Part shown: positions 16,390 to 24,174 of the stretch, one piece after another | How the letters are laid out: each line of letters begins with the position of its first letter | How positions within the stretch are numbered: position 1 is the stretch's first letter | Source: an uncultured SAR116 cluster alpha proteobacterium | GTDB lineage: Bacteria > Pseudomonadota > Alphaproteobacteria > Puniceispirillales > Marisalimonadaceae | DNA: 34,476 bases | Assembly (NCBI GenBank): GCA_902623995.1 | Contig: CACNWE010000016.1 | Coordinates: 1-34,476, forward strand | Direction: 5' to 3' | The notes under the pieces: model-generated | What the model was told of the DNA's origin: nothing | Database searches by the model: none | What the model saw: only the letters and a program-made list of their open reading frames with translations | Program-made: the position numbers and the translations under genes

Positions 16390-17422
16390 CAAAGAGGATG
16401 CAAATATACTAATTGTTGATGATATTGAAGATAATAGATATACGCTTGAAAGAAGATTAAAAAGAGATGGTTATAAAAATATCTTCCTAGCTGAGGGTGG
16501 TAAAACAGCTCTAGATATGGCTACGAAAAACAAATTTGATTTAATACTTTTAGATCTTATGATGCCAGATATGAGTGGTCTTGAGGTTCTTAAATATCTA
16601 AAAGGTGATCCTCTACAAAGATCTATTCCTGTCATTATGGTTACAGCTTCTGATGAAGTGGAAACGGCTGCAGAATGCATCATCAATGGTGCCGATGATT
16701 TCATTACTAAACCTTTCAATGGAACTTTGCTCAAAGCAAGAGTTGGAGCAAGTCTAGAGAAAAAAAGATTAAGAGACACTGAAGAAAGTTATTTAGATAG
16801 AGTTGAAACAGACAAAAAACGATCACAACAAATATTGAAAACTGTTATGCCTACCTCTGTAGCTAATGAACTTCAGTCATCTGGAAAAGTTAGGTCTAGA
16901 AGATATGATGACGTGGCAATTTTAATATGTGATTTAGTTGGCTTTACATCATTTTGTGAAAAAAATGACCCAGAATTAGTTGTTGAAACATTGCAGGGTC
17001 TTGTAGAAAATTTTGAAAAAGCCTTTGAAGATTTTGGCTTAGAGAAAATTAAAACAGTTGGAGATGCTATTGTTGCAGTTGCAGGGTTATCTTCACACGC
17101 CATTTCTCCTGTTAAATCTTGTGTAGATTGTTCTTACAAATTAAGGGAGATTGCAAATACGTCATCAATGCCTTGGAATCTCCACCTTGGAATACACTCT
17201 GGTTCTCTTGTTGCTGGAACAGTTGGGACAAAAACAGTGCAATTTGATATTTTGGGAAAAACAGTAAATATGGCATTTAATATATGTGATATGTCTGACT
17301 CAAATCAAATTCTTATTTCTAGCGATGCTTGGATGACAGCAAGAAATGAAATTAAAGTAAAATCAATTGGATTAAAAAGATTAAAGAGTGGCCAAGACAT
17401 TGAAATGTTAGAATGCGTTTAG
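16382..17422 (+). CDS. Response regulator with class III nucleotidyl cyclase output
   Basis: A 346-residue protein with an N-terminal receiver (acidic Asp13-Asp14, phospho-acceptor Asp58 in LLDLMMPDMSG, Lys in TKPFN), a charged helical linker at about 125-165 that includes the cyclase-transducing ILKTVMP segment, and a C-terminal class III cyclase domain (about 175-346). Metal Asp184 (ICDLVGFTSF) and Asp228, base-recognising Lys224 (KTVGDA) and Asp289 (FDILG) and Asn296 are present. The position of the catalytic Arg (N-x-A-x-R) holds Asn300 (VNMAFN), verified at the codon AAT 17279-17281. Activity may therefore be reduced or altered. The gene overlaps the preceding receiver by 8 bases and ends two bases before a convergent gene. 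It looks like the output of the phosphorelay, making cAMP or cGMP, or acting as a cyclase-like regulator. Confidence 0.92.
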   Translation: MINKEDANILIVDDIEDNRYTLERRLKRDGYKNIFLAEGGKTALDMATKNKFDLILLDLMMPDMSGLEVLKYLKGDPLQRSIPVIMVTASDEVETAAECIINGADDFITKPFNGTLLKARVGASLEKKRLRDTEESYLDRVETDKKRSQQILKTVMPTSVANELQSSGKVRSRRYDDVAILICDLVGFTSFCEKNDPELVVETLQGLVENFEKAFEDFGLEKIKTVGDAIVAVAGLSSHAISPVKSCVDCSYKLREIANTSSMPWNLHLGIHSGSLVAGTVGTKTVQFDILGKTVNMAFNICDMSDSNQILISSDAWMTARNEIKVKSIGLKRLKSGQDIEMLECV

Positions 17423-17424
17423 GT

Positions 17425-18240
17425 TCACCACTCGTTTTCAAATTCTCGTGAAAATGAAAACATTTTTAGAGGAGTAGCTTCTCCTCTAGGAATTTTGGCA
17501 ATGGGATTTAACTTAAATTCATCAATACCTCTAGCAAGCTGTGTTTCAAAAAAGGGCCAAATTTTTAAATCACCTTTAACATTAGTTGGTGAGAACCTCA
17601 TGGTTACTCCACATCTTCTTCTATCAGAGTTATTCGCTTCCGATCCGTGTAAAAGACCATCATTGTGCAGTGATATTTGTCCAGCTTTCAAATTAAGTGA
17701 AACTATCTTTGTTTCATCTAATTGATCAAATGATACTTCTTGGTCAAGAACTAAATTTTTGGCAGGATTTTTTTTGTGAACAAATCGTCCCATTTTATGA
17801 CTTCCAGAAACTACTTTCATTGCACCATTTTCTTCATCTGTATCAAAAACTGCAAGCCATACTGTGACTGCATTTGATGGATTTAATGGCCAATATTGAG
17901 CGTCTTGGTGCCATGGTACAACTGATCCATCTTTAGGCTCTTTACTAAAAAATTGGCCTCCCCATTGAACAAAATTAGGACCTAATAAATCTTCAACATA
18001 ATCTAAAATAGCTGGTGTTCTACATAGATCATGAAATTTTTTACTAGCTTTGTGCCACATGTTAGTCTTATTAATATCAATATCTTGAGGTAATTTAGAA
18101 CTTAGTTCATTATACCAATTATGTAAGTCATTAATTGCATTTTCTGAGAACACTGGAAGACCTGTTATGTATCCTTCTTTCATATATTGTTTTTTTTCTT
18201 CATCTGAAAGTCTTCTAGCTTTCTGATCAATTTCAAACAA
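17425..18240 (-). CDS. Phytanoyl-CoA dioxygenase (PhyH) family protein
   Basis: A 271-residue Fe(II)/2-oxoglutarate-dependent oxygenase of the PhyH family. The iron triad reads His111 and Asp113 (PWHQDAQYW) and distal His198 (GLLHGSEAN). A downstream Arg around 208-215 (RRRCGVTMRF) would hold 2-oxoglutarate. The N-terminal helix (LSDEEKKQYMKEGY) is typical. The start is TTG 18240, preceded by GGGAGGGA at good distance; the next ATG would cut into the conserved N-terminal helix. It begins three bases after the RraA-like gene stop, and transcription probably comes from the glucokinase side. Substrates in this family range from acyl-CoAs to ectoine and phosphonates, so no substrate is assigned. 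Confidence 0.9.
   Translation of the reverse strand: MFEIDQKARRLSDEEKKQYMKEGYITGLPVFSENAINDLHNWYNELSSKLPQDIDINKTNMWHKASKKFHDLCRTPAILDYVEDLLGPNFVQWGGQFFSKEPKDGSVVPWHQDAQYWPLNPSNAVTVWLAVFDTDEENGAMKVVSGSHKMGRFVHKKNPAKNLVLDQEVSFDQLDETKIVSLNLKAGQISLHNDGLLHGSEANNSDRRRCGVTMRFSPTNVKGDLKIWPFFETQLARGIDEFKLNPIAKIPRGEATPLKMFSFSREFENEW
17434..17467 (+). terminator. Possible terminator after the signalling module
   Basis: GTTTTCA (17434-17440) and TGAAAAC (17455-17461) can form a 7-bp stem, followed by five T (17463-17467), 12 bases after the cyclase stop and inside the 3' end of the convergent dioxygenase gene. The stem is AT-rich and weak. Confidence 0.3.
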
Positions 18241-18243
18241 AAT

Positions 18244-18963
18244 TCATCCCTCCCATTGTTCATTCGAAGCTTTTGACCATGCTTCTTTGAGTTTTTCAAT
18301 ATTAAAGTTCTCTTCTTTTGCTGCTTCAATTAGGTGTTTCTCTTTTTTAGTCATGTGATTAATAGCTTTTTTGATAATTGAAAGTGCTTTGTCTGGTATA
18401 ATAACTGCTCCATGCTGATCTGCATGAATTATTTCACCATCATTCACGTTAAGACCGTGGATATTAACTGATGATGCAAATTCAACAACGTGAACATAAG
18501 CATGACTTGGTCCAATCCCATTAGCTAAAACCTGATAATTTTTATCTATCGCGTCCAGATCTCTAAGTAACCCACTCGTTATTGTTCCTGCTAGTCCCAA
18601 GCCTTTATGTAATGCTACATTAACCTCACCCCAAAATGATCCTGTAGGATTTGGCCAATCAAGATCCTCGATTACACAGACAGGTGAAGCATCAGGATAT
18701 TCTTCAAATTTTTTACTTATATATTCATAATATTTTAATCGAATTGAAGTGGTTTCCTCAGGTGATAAAATAGGAGGATTAGAAGCTCTTATTTTTGCTG
18801 TTCTTGCTATTCCAACAATAGGCTCTAGTTTATTATTGGCTGAAATGAAGGGATATTTTGTATAACCATCTGCAGATCTAGATCCTCTATATATATCAAG
18901 TGCATTTGAGATCGTAGGTGTATCAAACTTCTTTAAAAAATCTATTAATTCATTATTTAACAT
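18244..18963 (-). CDS. RraA family protein (HMG/CHA aldolase-like)
   Basis: A 239-residue member of the RraA/4-hydroxy-4-methyl-2-oxoglutarate aldolase family. It has the GLGLAGTITSGLLRDLDAI stretch, which contains the G-x(~20)-R-D-x2-(D/E) pattern for pyruvate-enolate and metal binding, and the family C-terminal block NDGEIIHADQHGAVIIP. Full aldolase-type proteins of this size cleave 4-hydroxy-4-methyl-2-oxoglutarate or related 2-keto acids; shorter RraA proteins inhibit RNase E. Length and the intact RD motif favour an aldolase or decarboxylase role. GGAG precedes the ATG. It lies between glucokinase and a PhyH oxygenase on the same strand. The reaction in this organism is not certain. Confidence 0.85.
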   Translation of the reverse strand: MLNNELIDFLKKFDTPTISNALDIYRGSRSADGYTKYPFISANNKLEPIVGIARTAKIRASNPPILSPEETTSIRLKYYEYISKKFEEYPDASPVCVIEDLDWPNPTGSFWGEVNVALHKGLGLAGTITSGLLRDLDAIDKNYQVLANGIGPSHAYVHVVEFASSVNIHGLNVNDGEIIHADQHGAVIIPDKALSIIKKAINHMTKKEKHLIEAAKEENFNIEKLKEAWSKASNEQWEG

Positions 18964-19021
18964 AAATTTTACTCCTATTAATAATGTTAACTATTGAAAA
19001 TATTTTTAAAAGAAAAATTTA

Positions 19022-20035
19022 TTAATTGGATAAAATTTTCGACATGTAATGTGGATTGACTATCGCCTTTGACGCTCCTATTAGGCCATTATTATTATTT
19101 TCTGTTAGCCATATAGGTACTGTCTTAACATAATCATATCTTCTACCTTTATTTAAAAGATTCAATTCAAAATTACTTTTATTAAGAATAGTCTGTAATT
19201 TCGGAGTTATTCCACCAGCTATTACAACACCACTTTGTGCACCATTGATTAAAATAACACTAGAGATGATTGTGCCAAAAATACTAAAAAATAATTTTAT
19301 AGTCTCATAAGCTTTATATTCACCCCTTATAGCATTTTCACCAATAATTGGAGCCTTTAAATTTTGAGAAGGACTATTATTTTTAAAACAAATAAATTCG
19401 TATATTTCTTCAATACCAGAACCACTTACAATTCGCTCATTAGATACATGATCATATTTTTTTCTTAAATATTGAAGCAGTTCTATTTCAATATCAGAAT
19501 TTGGGGCAAAAGAAGAATGCCCACCTTCGCCTTCAATAGCTAAAGCATAATTATTAATATTTAAAAGAGTACAGACACCTAATCCAGTTCCAGGACCAGT
19601 AACAAGAAGTGGAGCATTTTTAATTGGAGTTCCACTTTTAATAGTTTTTAGATCATAATCATTTAGTAATTTATCGTTTATGGTTCTGTTTTCAGATATG
19701 TCTTTATAAAAAGATGCTAAGCTTAGACACTGAGCAACAAAATCATTAACAAAAATTAGCTTATTCAAATTAAAATATTTTAAAAAGTCTGATTGCTTAA
19801 AATTCCAGTGGTTATTTGTAAATTTAATATCATTTTTCTTTGTAGTACTAGCAACTGCAATTGACATATTTTCGATGTCTAAATTATTTTTTTGTTGATA
19901 ATGGTTTATAGCGTTATATATGTTTTCATAATCAGAACATTTTAAATAAGCAAAATTATTAAGATCGCTATTATTTTTTTCTTGGTAAGCAAATCTTGCA
20001 TTTGTTCCACCTATATCTGCGACTAATAATTTCAT
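19022..20035 (-). CDS. glk: Glucokinase
   Basis: A 337-residue ROK-unrelated, Glk-type (PF02685) glucokinase that phosphorylates glucose with ATP. Motifs: the phosphate-binding DIGGTNARF at 7-15, catalytic Asp98 in FVNDFVAQ, TGPGTGLGV at 146-154 and EGEGGHSSFAP at 168-178, which forms part of the glucose site; SNERIVSGSGIEEIY follows. Length is near the normal 320-340. It is the first gene of a three-gene minus-strand group (then RraA-like, then PhyH-like), with a 58-base gap after it. It is divergent from a secreted aldose dehydrogenase gene, with an 89-base shared upstream region, so both could be tuned to sugar supply; the sequence shows no recognised operator. Confidence 0.9.
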   Translation of the reverse strand: MKLLVADIGGTNARFAYQEKNNSDLNNFAYLKCSDYENIYNAINHYQQKNNLDIENMSIAVASTTKKNDIKFTNNHWNFKQSDFLKYFNLNKLIFVNDFVAQCLSLASFYKDISENRTINDKLLNDYDLKTIKSGTPIKNAPLLVTGPGTGLGVCTLLNINNYALAIEGEGGHSSFAPNSDIEIELLQYLRKKYDHVSNERIVSGSGIEEIYEFICFKNNSPSQNLKAPIIGENAIRGEYKAYETIKLFFSIFGTIISSVILINGAQSGVVIAGGITPKLQTILNKSNFELNLLNKGRRYDYVKTVPIWLTENNNNGLIGASKAIVNPHYMSKILSN

Positions 20036-20124
20036 GATATACTCTAAATATATTGTTCAATAATTTAAAATAGTCTGTAAATATAATTTTATAAACTATT
20101 TTCATAATCAAAGGGTCTAATTAA

Positions 20125-21195
20125 ATGAATTTTATTTTCTATGTTTTACTATTTACTTTATATCCATTTATAGTCCAATCCCAAATTAAACTAGAAAAAG
20201 TTACCCCTAAAATTTCAAATTTATGGGGTATAGCTATAATAAATAAAGATGAAATACTGGTAACACAACGTTCTGGTAATGTTTACAGATTAAATGTTTT
20301 TAATAAAAACATAATTAAAATTGAAGGCGCTCCTAAAGTCTATAATTCGGGTCAAGGTGGATTACTTGATATAGCGTTTGAAAAAGAGAACAATGTTCAA
20401 AGAGTTTATTTATGTCTTAGCAAAGTTATACCTAGCAATAAATCATCAACAGCTATCCATAGCTATAACTTAAAAAATAATAAACTAACTAATGAAAAAG
20501 TTATGTTTATATCAAATAAAATATCATCAAGTGGAAGACATTTTGGGTGCAGGCTTGCAATTAAAAATGAATTTATTTTTGCTACCTTAGGTGATAGAGG
20601 CACTAGAGAGGACAGTCAAAATAGTAAAAATCATTCAGGTTCTATTATCAAAATATTAAAAAATGGAAACAAATATAATAATAAAGCATTTACTAATTCA
20701 CTTCCTGAAATTTATTCTTTAGGACACCGAAATCCTCAAGGATTAAGCTTTGATTTAAAAAAAAATATCTTGTGGGCTCATGAACATGGACCACAAGGAG
20801 GAGATGAATTAAATATAGTATTAAAAGGAAAAAACTATGGTTGGCCAAAAGTCACTTTTGGTAAGGAATATGGTTCAGGTAGAAAGATTGGAATAGGAAC
20901 TTCACTTCCAGGTTATGAAGATCCTAAATATGTTTGGGTGCCTTCAATTGCTCCATCTGGGATGATTTTTTACGCAGGAAATATGTTTCCAGAATTTAAA
21001 AATAAAATTATTTTAGGATCTTTAAAATATAAAAGATTACACATTTTATCTTTAAAAGATGATAAAATTGTTGATGAACAAATTTTTTTAGAAAATAAGA
21101 TTGGAAGAATTCGTGATATAGAAGAAATATCAGATGGATCTTTAATAATTATAAACGATGAATATGATGGTTGTGTTTACAGGCTTTATAAATAA
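20125..21195 (+). CDS. Secreted PQQ-dependent aldose sugar dehydrogenase
   Basis: A 356-residue six-bladed beta-propeller of the glucose/sorbosone dehydrogenase family, related to soluble PQQ glucose dehydrogenase and E. coli YliI/Asd. A hydrophobic signal peptide occupies residues 1 to about 19, so it is exported to the periplasm. Family motifs are GQGGLLDIAF, GRHFGCRLAI, GHRNPQGLSFD at 200-210 and HEHGPQGGDELN at 219-230, then NYGWP. It should oxidise aldoses to lactones with PQQ as cofactor; no pqq biosynthesis gene is in the window, so PQQ would come from elsewhere. It stands divergent from glucokinase and 56 bases before a glutathione S-transferase gene. Confidence 0.9.
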   Translation: MNFIFYVLLFTLYPFIVQSQIKLEKVTPKISNLWGIAIINKDEILVTQRSGNVYRLNVFNKNIIKIEGAPKVYNSGQGGLLDIAFEKENNVQRVYLCLSKVIPSNKSSTAIHSYNLKNNKLTNEKVMFISNKISSSGRHFGCRLAIKNEFIFATLGDRGTREDSQNSKNHSGSIIKILKNGNKYNNKAFTNSLPEIYSLGHRNPQGLSFDLKKNILWAHEHGPQGGDELNIVLKGKNYGWPKVTFGKEYGSGRKIGIGTSLPGYEDPKYVWVPSIAPSGMIFYAGNMFPEFKNKIILGSLKYKRLHILSLKDDKIVDEQIFLENKIGRIRDIEEISDGSLIIINDEYDGCVYRLYK

Positions 21196-21251
21196 ATAAT
21201 AAATATGTTTTAGTTAACCAAAAAGCATAGTCATAACAAATGGAGAATTAG

Positions 21252-21944
21252 ATGATTAAATTTTATTACAATACAAGTCCAAATCCAATGAAAATAGCTT
21301 TGTGTTTAGAAGAGATGAATCTGCCATATGAAGCAATTCCGATAGATACAAGAAAAGGCGACCAACATTCAGATTCTTTCAAAGCAATTAATCCAAATGC
21401 TAAAGCGCCAGCAATTAAAGATGATGGGAATATTATTTTTGACAGTAATGCTATATTACTATATTTAGGGGAAAAATCTGGAAAATTTATAACTAAAAAT
21501 ACTCCTAAAAATAGAGCAGATCTTTTATCTTGGTTAATGTTTGTTGCTACAGGTATTGGTCCTTATTCAGGTCAATCAGTTCATTTTCAACACATGGCAC
21601 CACAAAAATTAGACTATGCAATTAATAGATATCTTTTTGAAGCTGAGAGACATTATAATATTCTTGATGATCGTTTATCCAATAATCAATATATGTTGGG
21701 TGATACTTATACCATAGTTGATATGTGTGTTTGGGGCTGGGCACGTATGCTACCTAAAGTTATAGGTGAGGGTGAGTTAGAAAAAAGAACAAATTTAAAT
21801 AGATTGATGACAGAGATTAATAATAGAGAAGCTACAAAAAGAGCACTGAATATTACAAATACAAACAATCACAGTTTTAAGGTTGAAATAGATGCAGAAG
21901 CAAGTAAACATCTATTTCCTTCAAATGAAAGGCTTAAAAACTGA
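21252..21944 (+). CDS. Glutathione S-transferase family protein
   Basis: A 230-residue GST of the Nu/Ure2p-like type. The N-terminal thioredoxin domain shows YNTSPNPMKIALCLEEMNLPYE (6-27), with the TSPN segment where the activating Ser/Thr is expected, then NPNAKAPAIKDDG with the cis-Pro region and the glutathione-contacting FDSNAILLYLGE. The C-terminal helical domain has the NQYMLGDTYTIVDMCVWGW segment, matching the N-capping/hydrophobic-staple region of the family. GGAG lies about 6 bases before ATG 21252. The gene ends exactly where the convergent methyltransferase stop begins. The electrophilic substrate is unknown. Confidence 0.9.
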   Translation: MIKFYYNTSPNPMKIALCLEEMNLPYEAIPIDTRKGDQHSDSFKAINPNAKAPAIKDDGNIIFDSNAILLYLGEKSGKFITKNTPKNRADLLSWLMFVATGIGPYSGQSVHFQHMAPQKLDYAINRYLFEAERHYNILDDRLSNNQYMLGDTYTIVDMCVWGWARMLPKVIGEGELEKRTNLNRLMTEINNREATKRALNITNTNNHSFKVEIDAEASKHLFPSNERLKN

Positions 21945-23009
21945 TTAAGGTCTGATTTCAAAAACAGAATTCAGAGGATGATCAGTTTCAATTCTCTTTA
22001 CTGTTTTGAAACCAACTAAATCACAATATTCTTTAACTTTTGCCTCTGGCAAGCCAACAGTTCCAAGACCAGCGCCATTGTTTGCAAGTGAAGTAGTCAT
22101 ACAAAAATGCAAACTCATAGCGTACATGAAAGGCACCATTGGTCCTTCGTTGTCAGCAGGATCATCTTCGCACTTAATGTCCATGAGAACAAATATACCG
22201 TCATCCTTAACAGCTTTTCTGATTGTTTTCATTCCCTCTAATGGATCAATCATATCGTGAATAAGATCAAAACAGGCAACAAAATCAAATTTTTCAGTTA
22301 ATGGATTAGATACATCCCACTGCATAAATTTTAAATTATTCTTAACCCCAGCATCTAAAGCAATTTTTTTAGCTCTTTCAATATTAGGTTCAAATAAATC
22401 AAAACCAAAAAACTGACTTTTGGGAAATTTCTTCGCCATCTCTACTGTTGATCTTCCTGAACCACAACCAAAGTCAGCAAATGTCACAGAACCTGTTTCT
22501 AATCTTGATTTCAGCTCTGGCATTTTATCAACCCAATCTGTTACCAGAAAATGCCTATATCTAGTACATCCTGTTTGATCGATACCGTTCCAAAAACCTT
22601 TGTCAATTTTATCATAATTAATGCCACCCCCATTTTTAAAAGAATTTAAAAGTTCGTGGTAGGGTAATAATGAGCTATTTAATATTTCAATAAGACCTTT
22701 TTGTGAAAATTTTCCTCCCTCTTCAACAAGTACTGGAATAAATTCTTTATTTAAGGATATCTTTCTGCTTACCTTATCAAAATCAAGGTATCCTAGTGAA
22801 AACATTCCTAGACCCCATTCTCTAAGATATCTCTCATCGAGGTTCATCCTGTCAGCTAATTCCTGGCTAGTAGCTGGTCCGTTTTTGGCAAGGTCCTCAA
22901 AAATTCCTAAATCAACACCTATAGCACAAAGGCGAATTCCTACAGCGCCTCTTGCATCACCAACTATTTTTTTTATTAAGTCTTTTTGAGGTAAGTTATT
23001 GTCATCCAT
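21945..23009 (-). CDS. Class I SAM-dependent methyltransferase with N-terminal winged-helix domain
   Basis: A 354-residue enzyme. Residues about 15-100 form a winged-helix dimerisation domain (GIRLCAIGVDLGIFEDL, then ATSQELADRMNLDERYLREW), as in O-methyltransferases and the Rv2258c-like group. SAM motif I is FADFGCGSG at 177-185, followed by the acidic end of beta-2 (FFGFDLFEP), then motif II-like DFVACFDLIHDM and motif III-like DDGIFVLMDIK. GGAGAAA gives a good ribosome binding site for ATG 23009. The small molecule methylated is unknown. No same-strand partner is close, so it is probably transcribed alone from the 158-base gap it shares with the repeat protein gene. Confidence 0.88.
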   Translation of the reverse strand: MDDNNLPQKDLIKKIVGDARGAVGIRLCAIGVDLGIFEDLAKNGPATSQELADRMNLDERYLREWGLGMFSLGYLDFDKVSRKISLNKEFIPVLVEEGGKFSQKGLIEILNSSLLPYHELLNSFKNGGGINYDKIDKGFWNGIDQTGCTRYRHFLVTDWVDKMPELKSRLETGSVTFADFGCGSGRSTVEMAKKFPKSQFFGFDLFEPNIERAKKIALDAGVKNNLKFMQWDVSNPLTEKFDFVACFDLIHDMIDPLEGMKTIRKAVKDDGIFVLMDIKCEDDPADNEGPMVPFMYAMSLHFCMTTSLANNGAGLGTVGLPEAKVKEYCDLVGFKTVKRIETDHPLNSVFEIRP

Positions 23010-23080
23010 TAATTTTCTCCTTCATTCAAAAATTATATAAATTAAATAAAATTTGTAAATTCAGATATTTGGTACGTTTT

Positions 23081-23108
23081 TTGAAACAAATATAGATCTT
23101 TTAATAAT
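23081..23108 (+). promoter_or_regulatory. Weak predicted promoter for the repeat protein gene
   Basis: TTGAAA (23081-23086) and AATAAT (23103-23108) with a 16-base spacer, about 60 bases before ATG 23168. The region is almost pure A/T, so the match carries little weight. Confidence 0.25.
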
Positions 23109-23167
23109 TTGTATTTTAAAAATATTTAATTACTATTTTAGGATAATATTAATATTAGGAAAAGCTA

Positions 23168-24166
23168 ATGCGAGATTGGGATACAAGAATAAATACTCTT
23201 AAATCTGATATTCAAGCTGCGCGTGAAAAGTATGTTATTCCTTTCATGAAAGCTAAACCTAAACCTGCTCCTCCTCAAAAAGAAGTATCTCAAACTCCTT
23301 CTCAAACTCCTGAAGAAAATAAAGTTGAAACTTCAGCGGAAGCTACAACTGAAAAATTATATGAGAATAAAGACCCAACATCTTCTCTTGATTTAATAGA
23401 TAAAACTAATGAAGCAAGAAATGAAACTAACTTAGGTTTAACAGAAGAGATAACAAATAAAATTGATAGTGCATTGGAACAAACTAAGCCTGAAGAAGAG
23501 GCTCCAACAGTTAATGTAGAAGAAGCTGTTGCGTCTGCGGAAGAAGCTCCAACAGGTAATGTTGAAGAAGCTGTTGCGTCTGCAGAAGAGGCTCCAACAG
23601 TCAATGTTGAAGAAGCTGTTGCGTCTGCAGAAGAAGCTCCAATAGTTAATGTTGAAGAAGCAATTGCATCTATAGAAGAGGCTCCAACAGTCAATGTTGA
23701 AGAAGCTGTTTCATCTGGAGAAGAAGCTCCAACAGCTAATGTTGAAGAAGCTGTTGCTTCTGCAGAAGAGGCTCCAAAAGTCAATGTTGAAGAAGCTGTT
23801 TCATCTGGAGAAGAAGCTCCAACAGCTAATGTTGAAGAAGCTGTTGCGTCTGCAGAAGAGGTTCAAAAATTAGAAGAAATAAAAGTTAATGATGAAAATA
23901 TAGAAGAAAAAGAGGATGGCTTTGATAAAAACCAAAATCAAAAATCTGAGCTTGAGCTTCTAGAGGAAAGAGATGAGAACAGTCTCACCGAAGAAGAAGA
24001 AGATAGAATGTATGAATTAAGAAGGTTAAGAGCACAAAAGAGAATTAATGATGAAGTGAGAGAAGATGAACAAGCAGAATTCAAAAAAGCTGACGAAGAA
24101 ATTGCTCATTTAAAAACATTGTTAAAGCCTAAGAAGAAAAAGTTACCAAAGGGATATGTAGAATAA
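23168..24166 (+). CDS. Acidic protein with eight 15-residue tandem repeats
   Basis: A 332-residue protein I do not recognise. Residues 1-30 (MRDWDTRINTLKSDIQAARE and on) look like an amphipathic helix, followed by a Pro/Lys-rich stretch. Residues 110-229 are eight copies of a 15-residue unit, consensus EEAPTVNVEEAVASA, which is very acidic and without aromatic residues. The remaining C-terminal 100 residues are highly charged and predicted helical (LELLEERDENSLTEEEEDRMYELRRLRAQKR is the most coil-like part), ending in a Lys-rich tail (KPKKKKLPKGY). There is no signal peptide or membrane segment, so it is probably cytosolic, perhaps a scaffold or spacer. AGGA 7 bases before ATG 23168 supports the start. 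It ends 8 bases before a convergent thermonuclease. Confidence 0.8.
   Translation: MRDWDTRINTLKSDIQAAREKYVIPFMKAKPKPAPPQKEVSQTPSQTPEENKVETSAEATTEKLYENKDPTSSLDLIDKTNEARNETNLGLTEEITNKIDSALEQTKPEEEAPTVNVEEAVASAEEAPTGNVEEAVASAEEAPTVNVEEAVASAEEAPIVNVEEAIASIEEAPTVNVEEAVSSGEEAPTANVEEAVASAEEAPKVNVEEAVSSGEEAPTANVEEAVASAEEVQKLEEIKVNDENIEEKEDGFDKNQNQKSELELLEERDENSLTEEEEDRMYELRRLRAQKRINDEVREDEQAEFKKADEEIAHLKTLLKPKKKKLPKGYVE
23495..23854 (+). repeat. Eight tandem 45-bp coding repeats
   Basis: Eight in-frame 45-bp units with no indels, each starting GAAGA(G/A)GCTCC. The unit endings run SA, SA, SA, SI, SG, SA, SG, SA. Units 5-6 and 7-8 match each other over 90 bp with only two visible base differences, which indicates a recent 90-bp duplication. 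Confidence 0.97.
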
Positions 24167-24174
24167 GAATAGAT

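Noticed and set aside
21199-21236. Possible terminator hairpin after the aldose dehydrogenase (TATGTTTT with AAAAGCATA)
   Set aside because: Eight pairs including a G-T, AT-rich, and no following T-tract; not convincing as a terminator.
23302-23784. Minus-strand open frame of 160 codons with an Ala/Ser-rich repeat
   Set aside because: It is the complement of the plus-strand 45-bp repeat array. The plus frame has a ribosome binding site, non-repeat ends and charged helical flanks; the minus frame has none of these.
23495-23854. CRISPR-like array
   Set aside because: Units are directly adjacent with no unique spacers, are in frame with a gene and diverge gradually; no cas genes are present.
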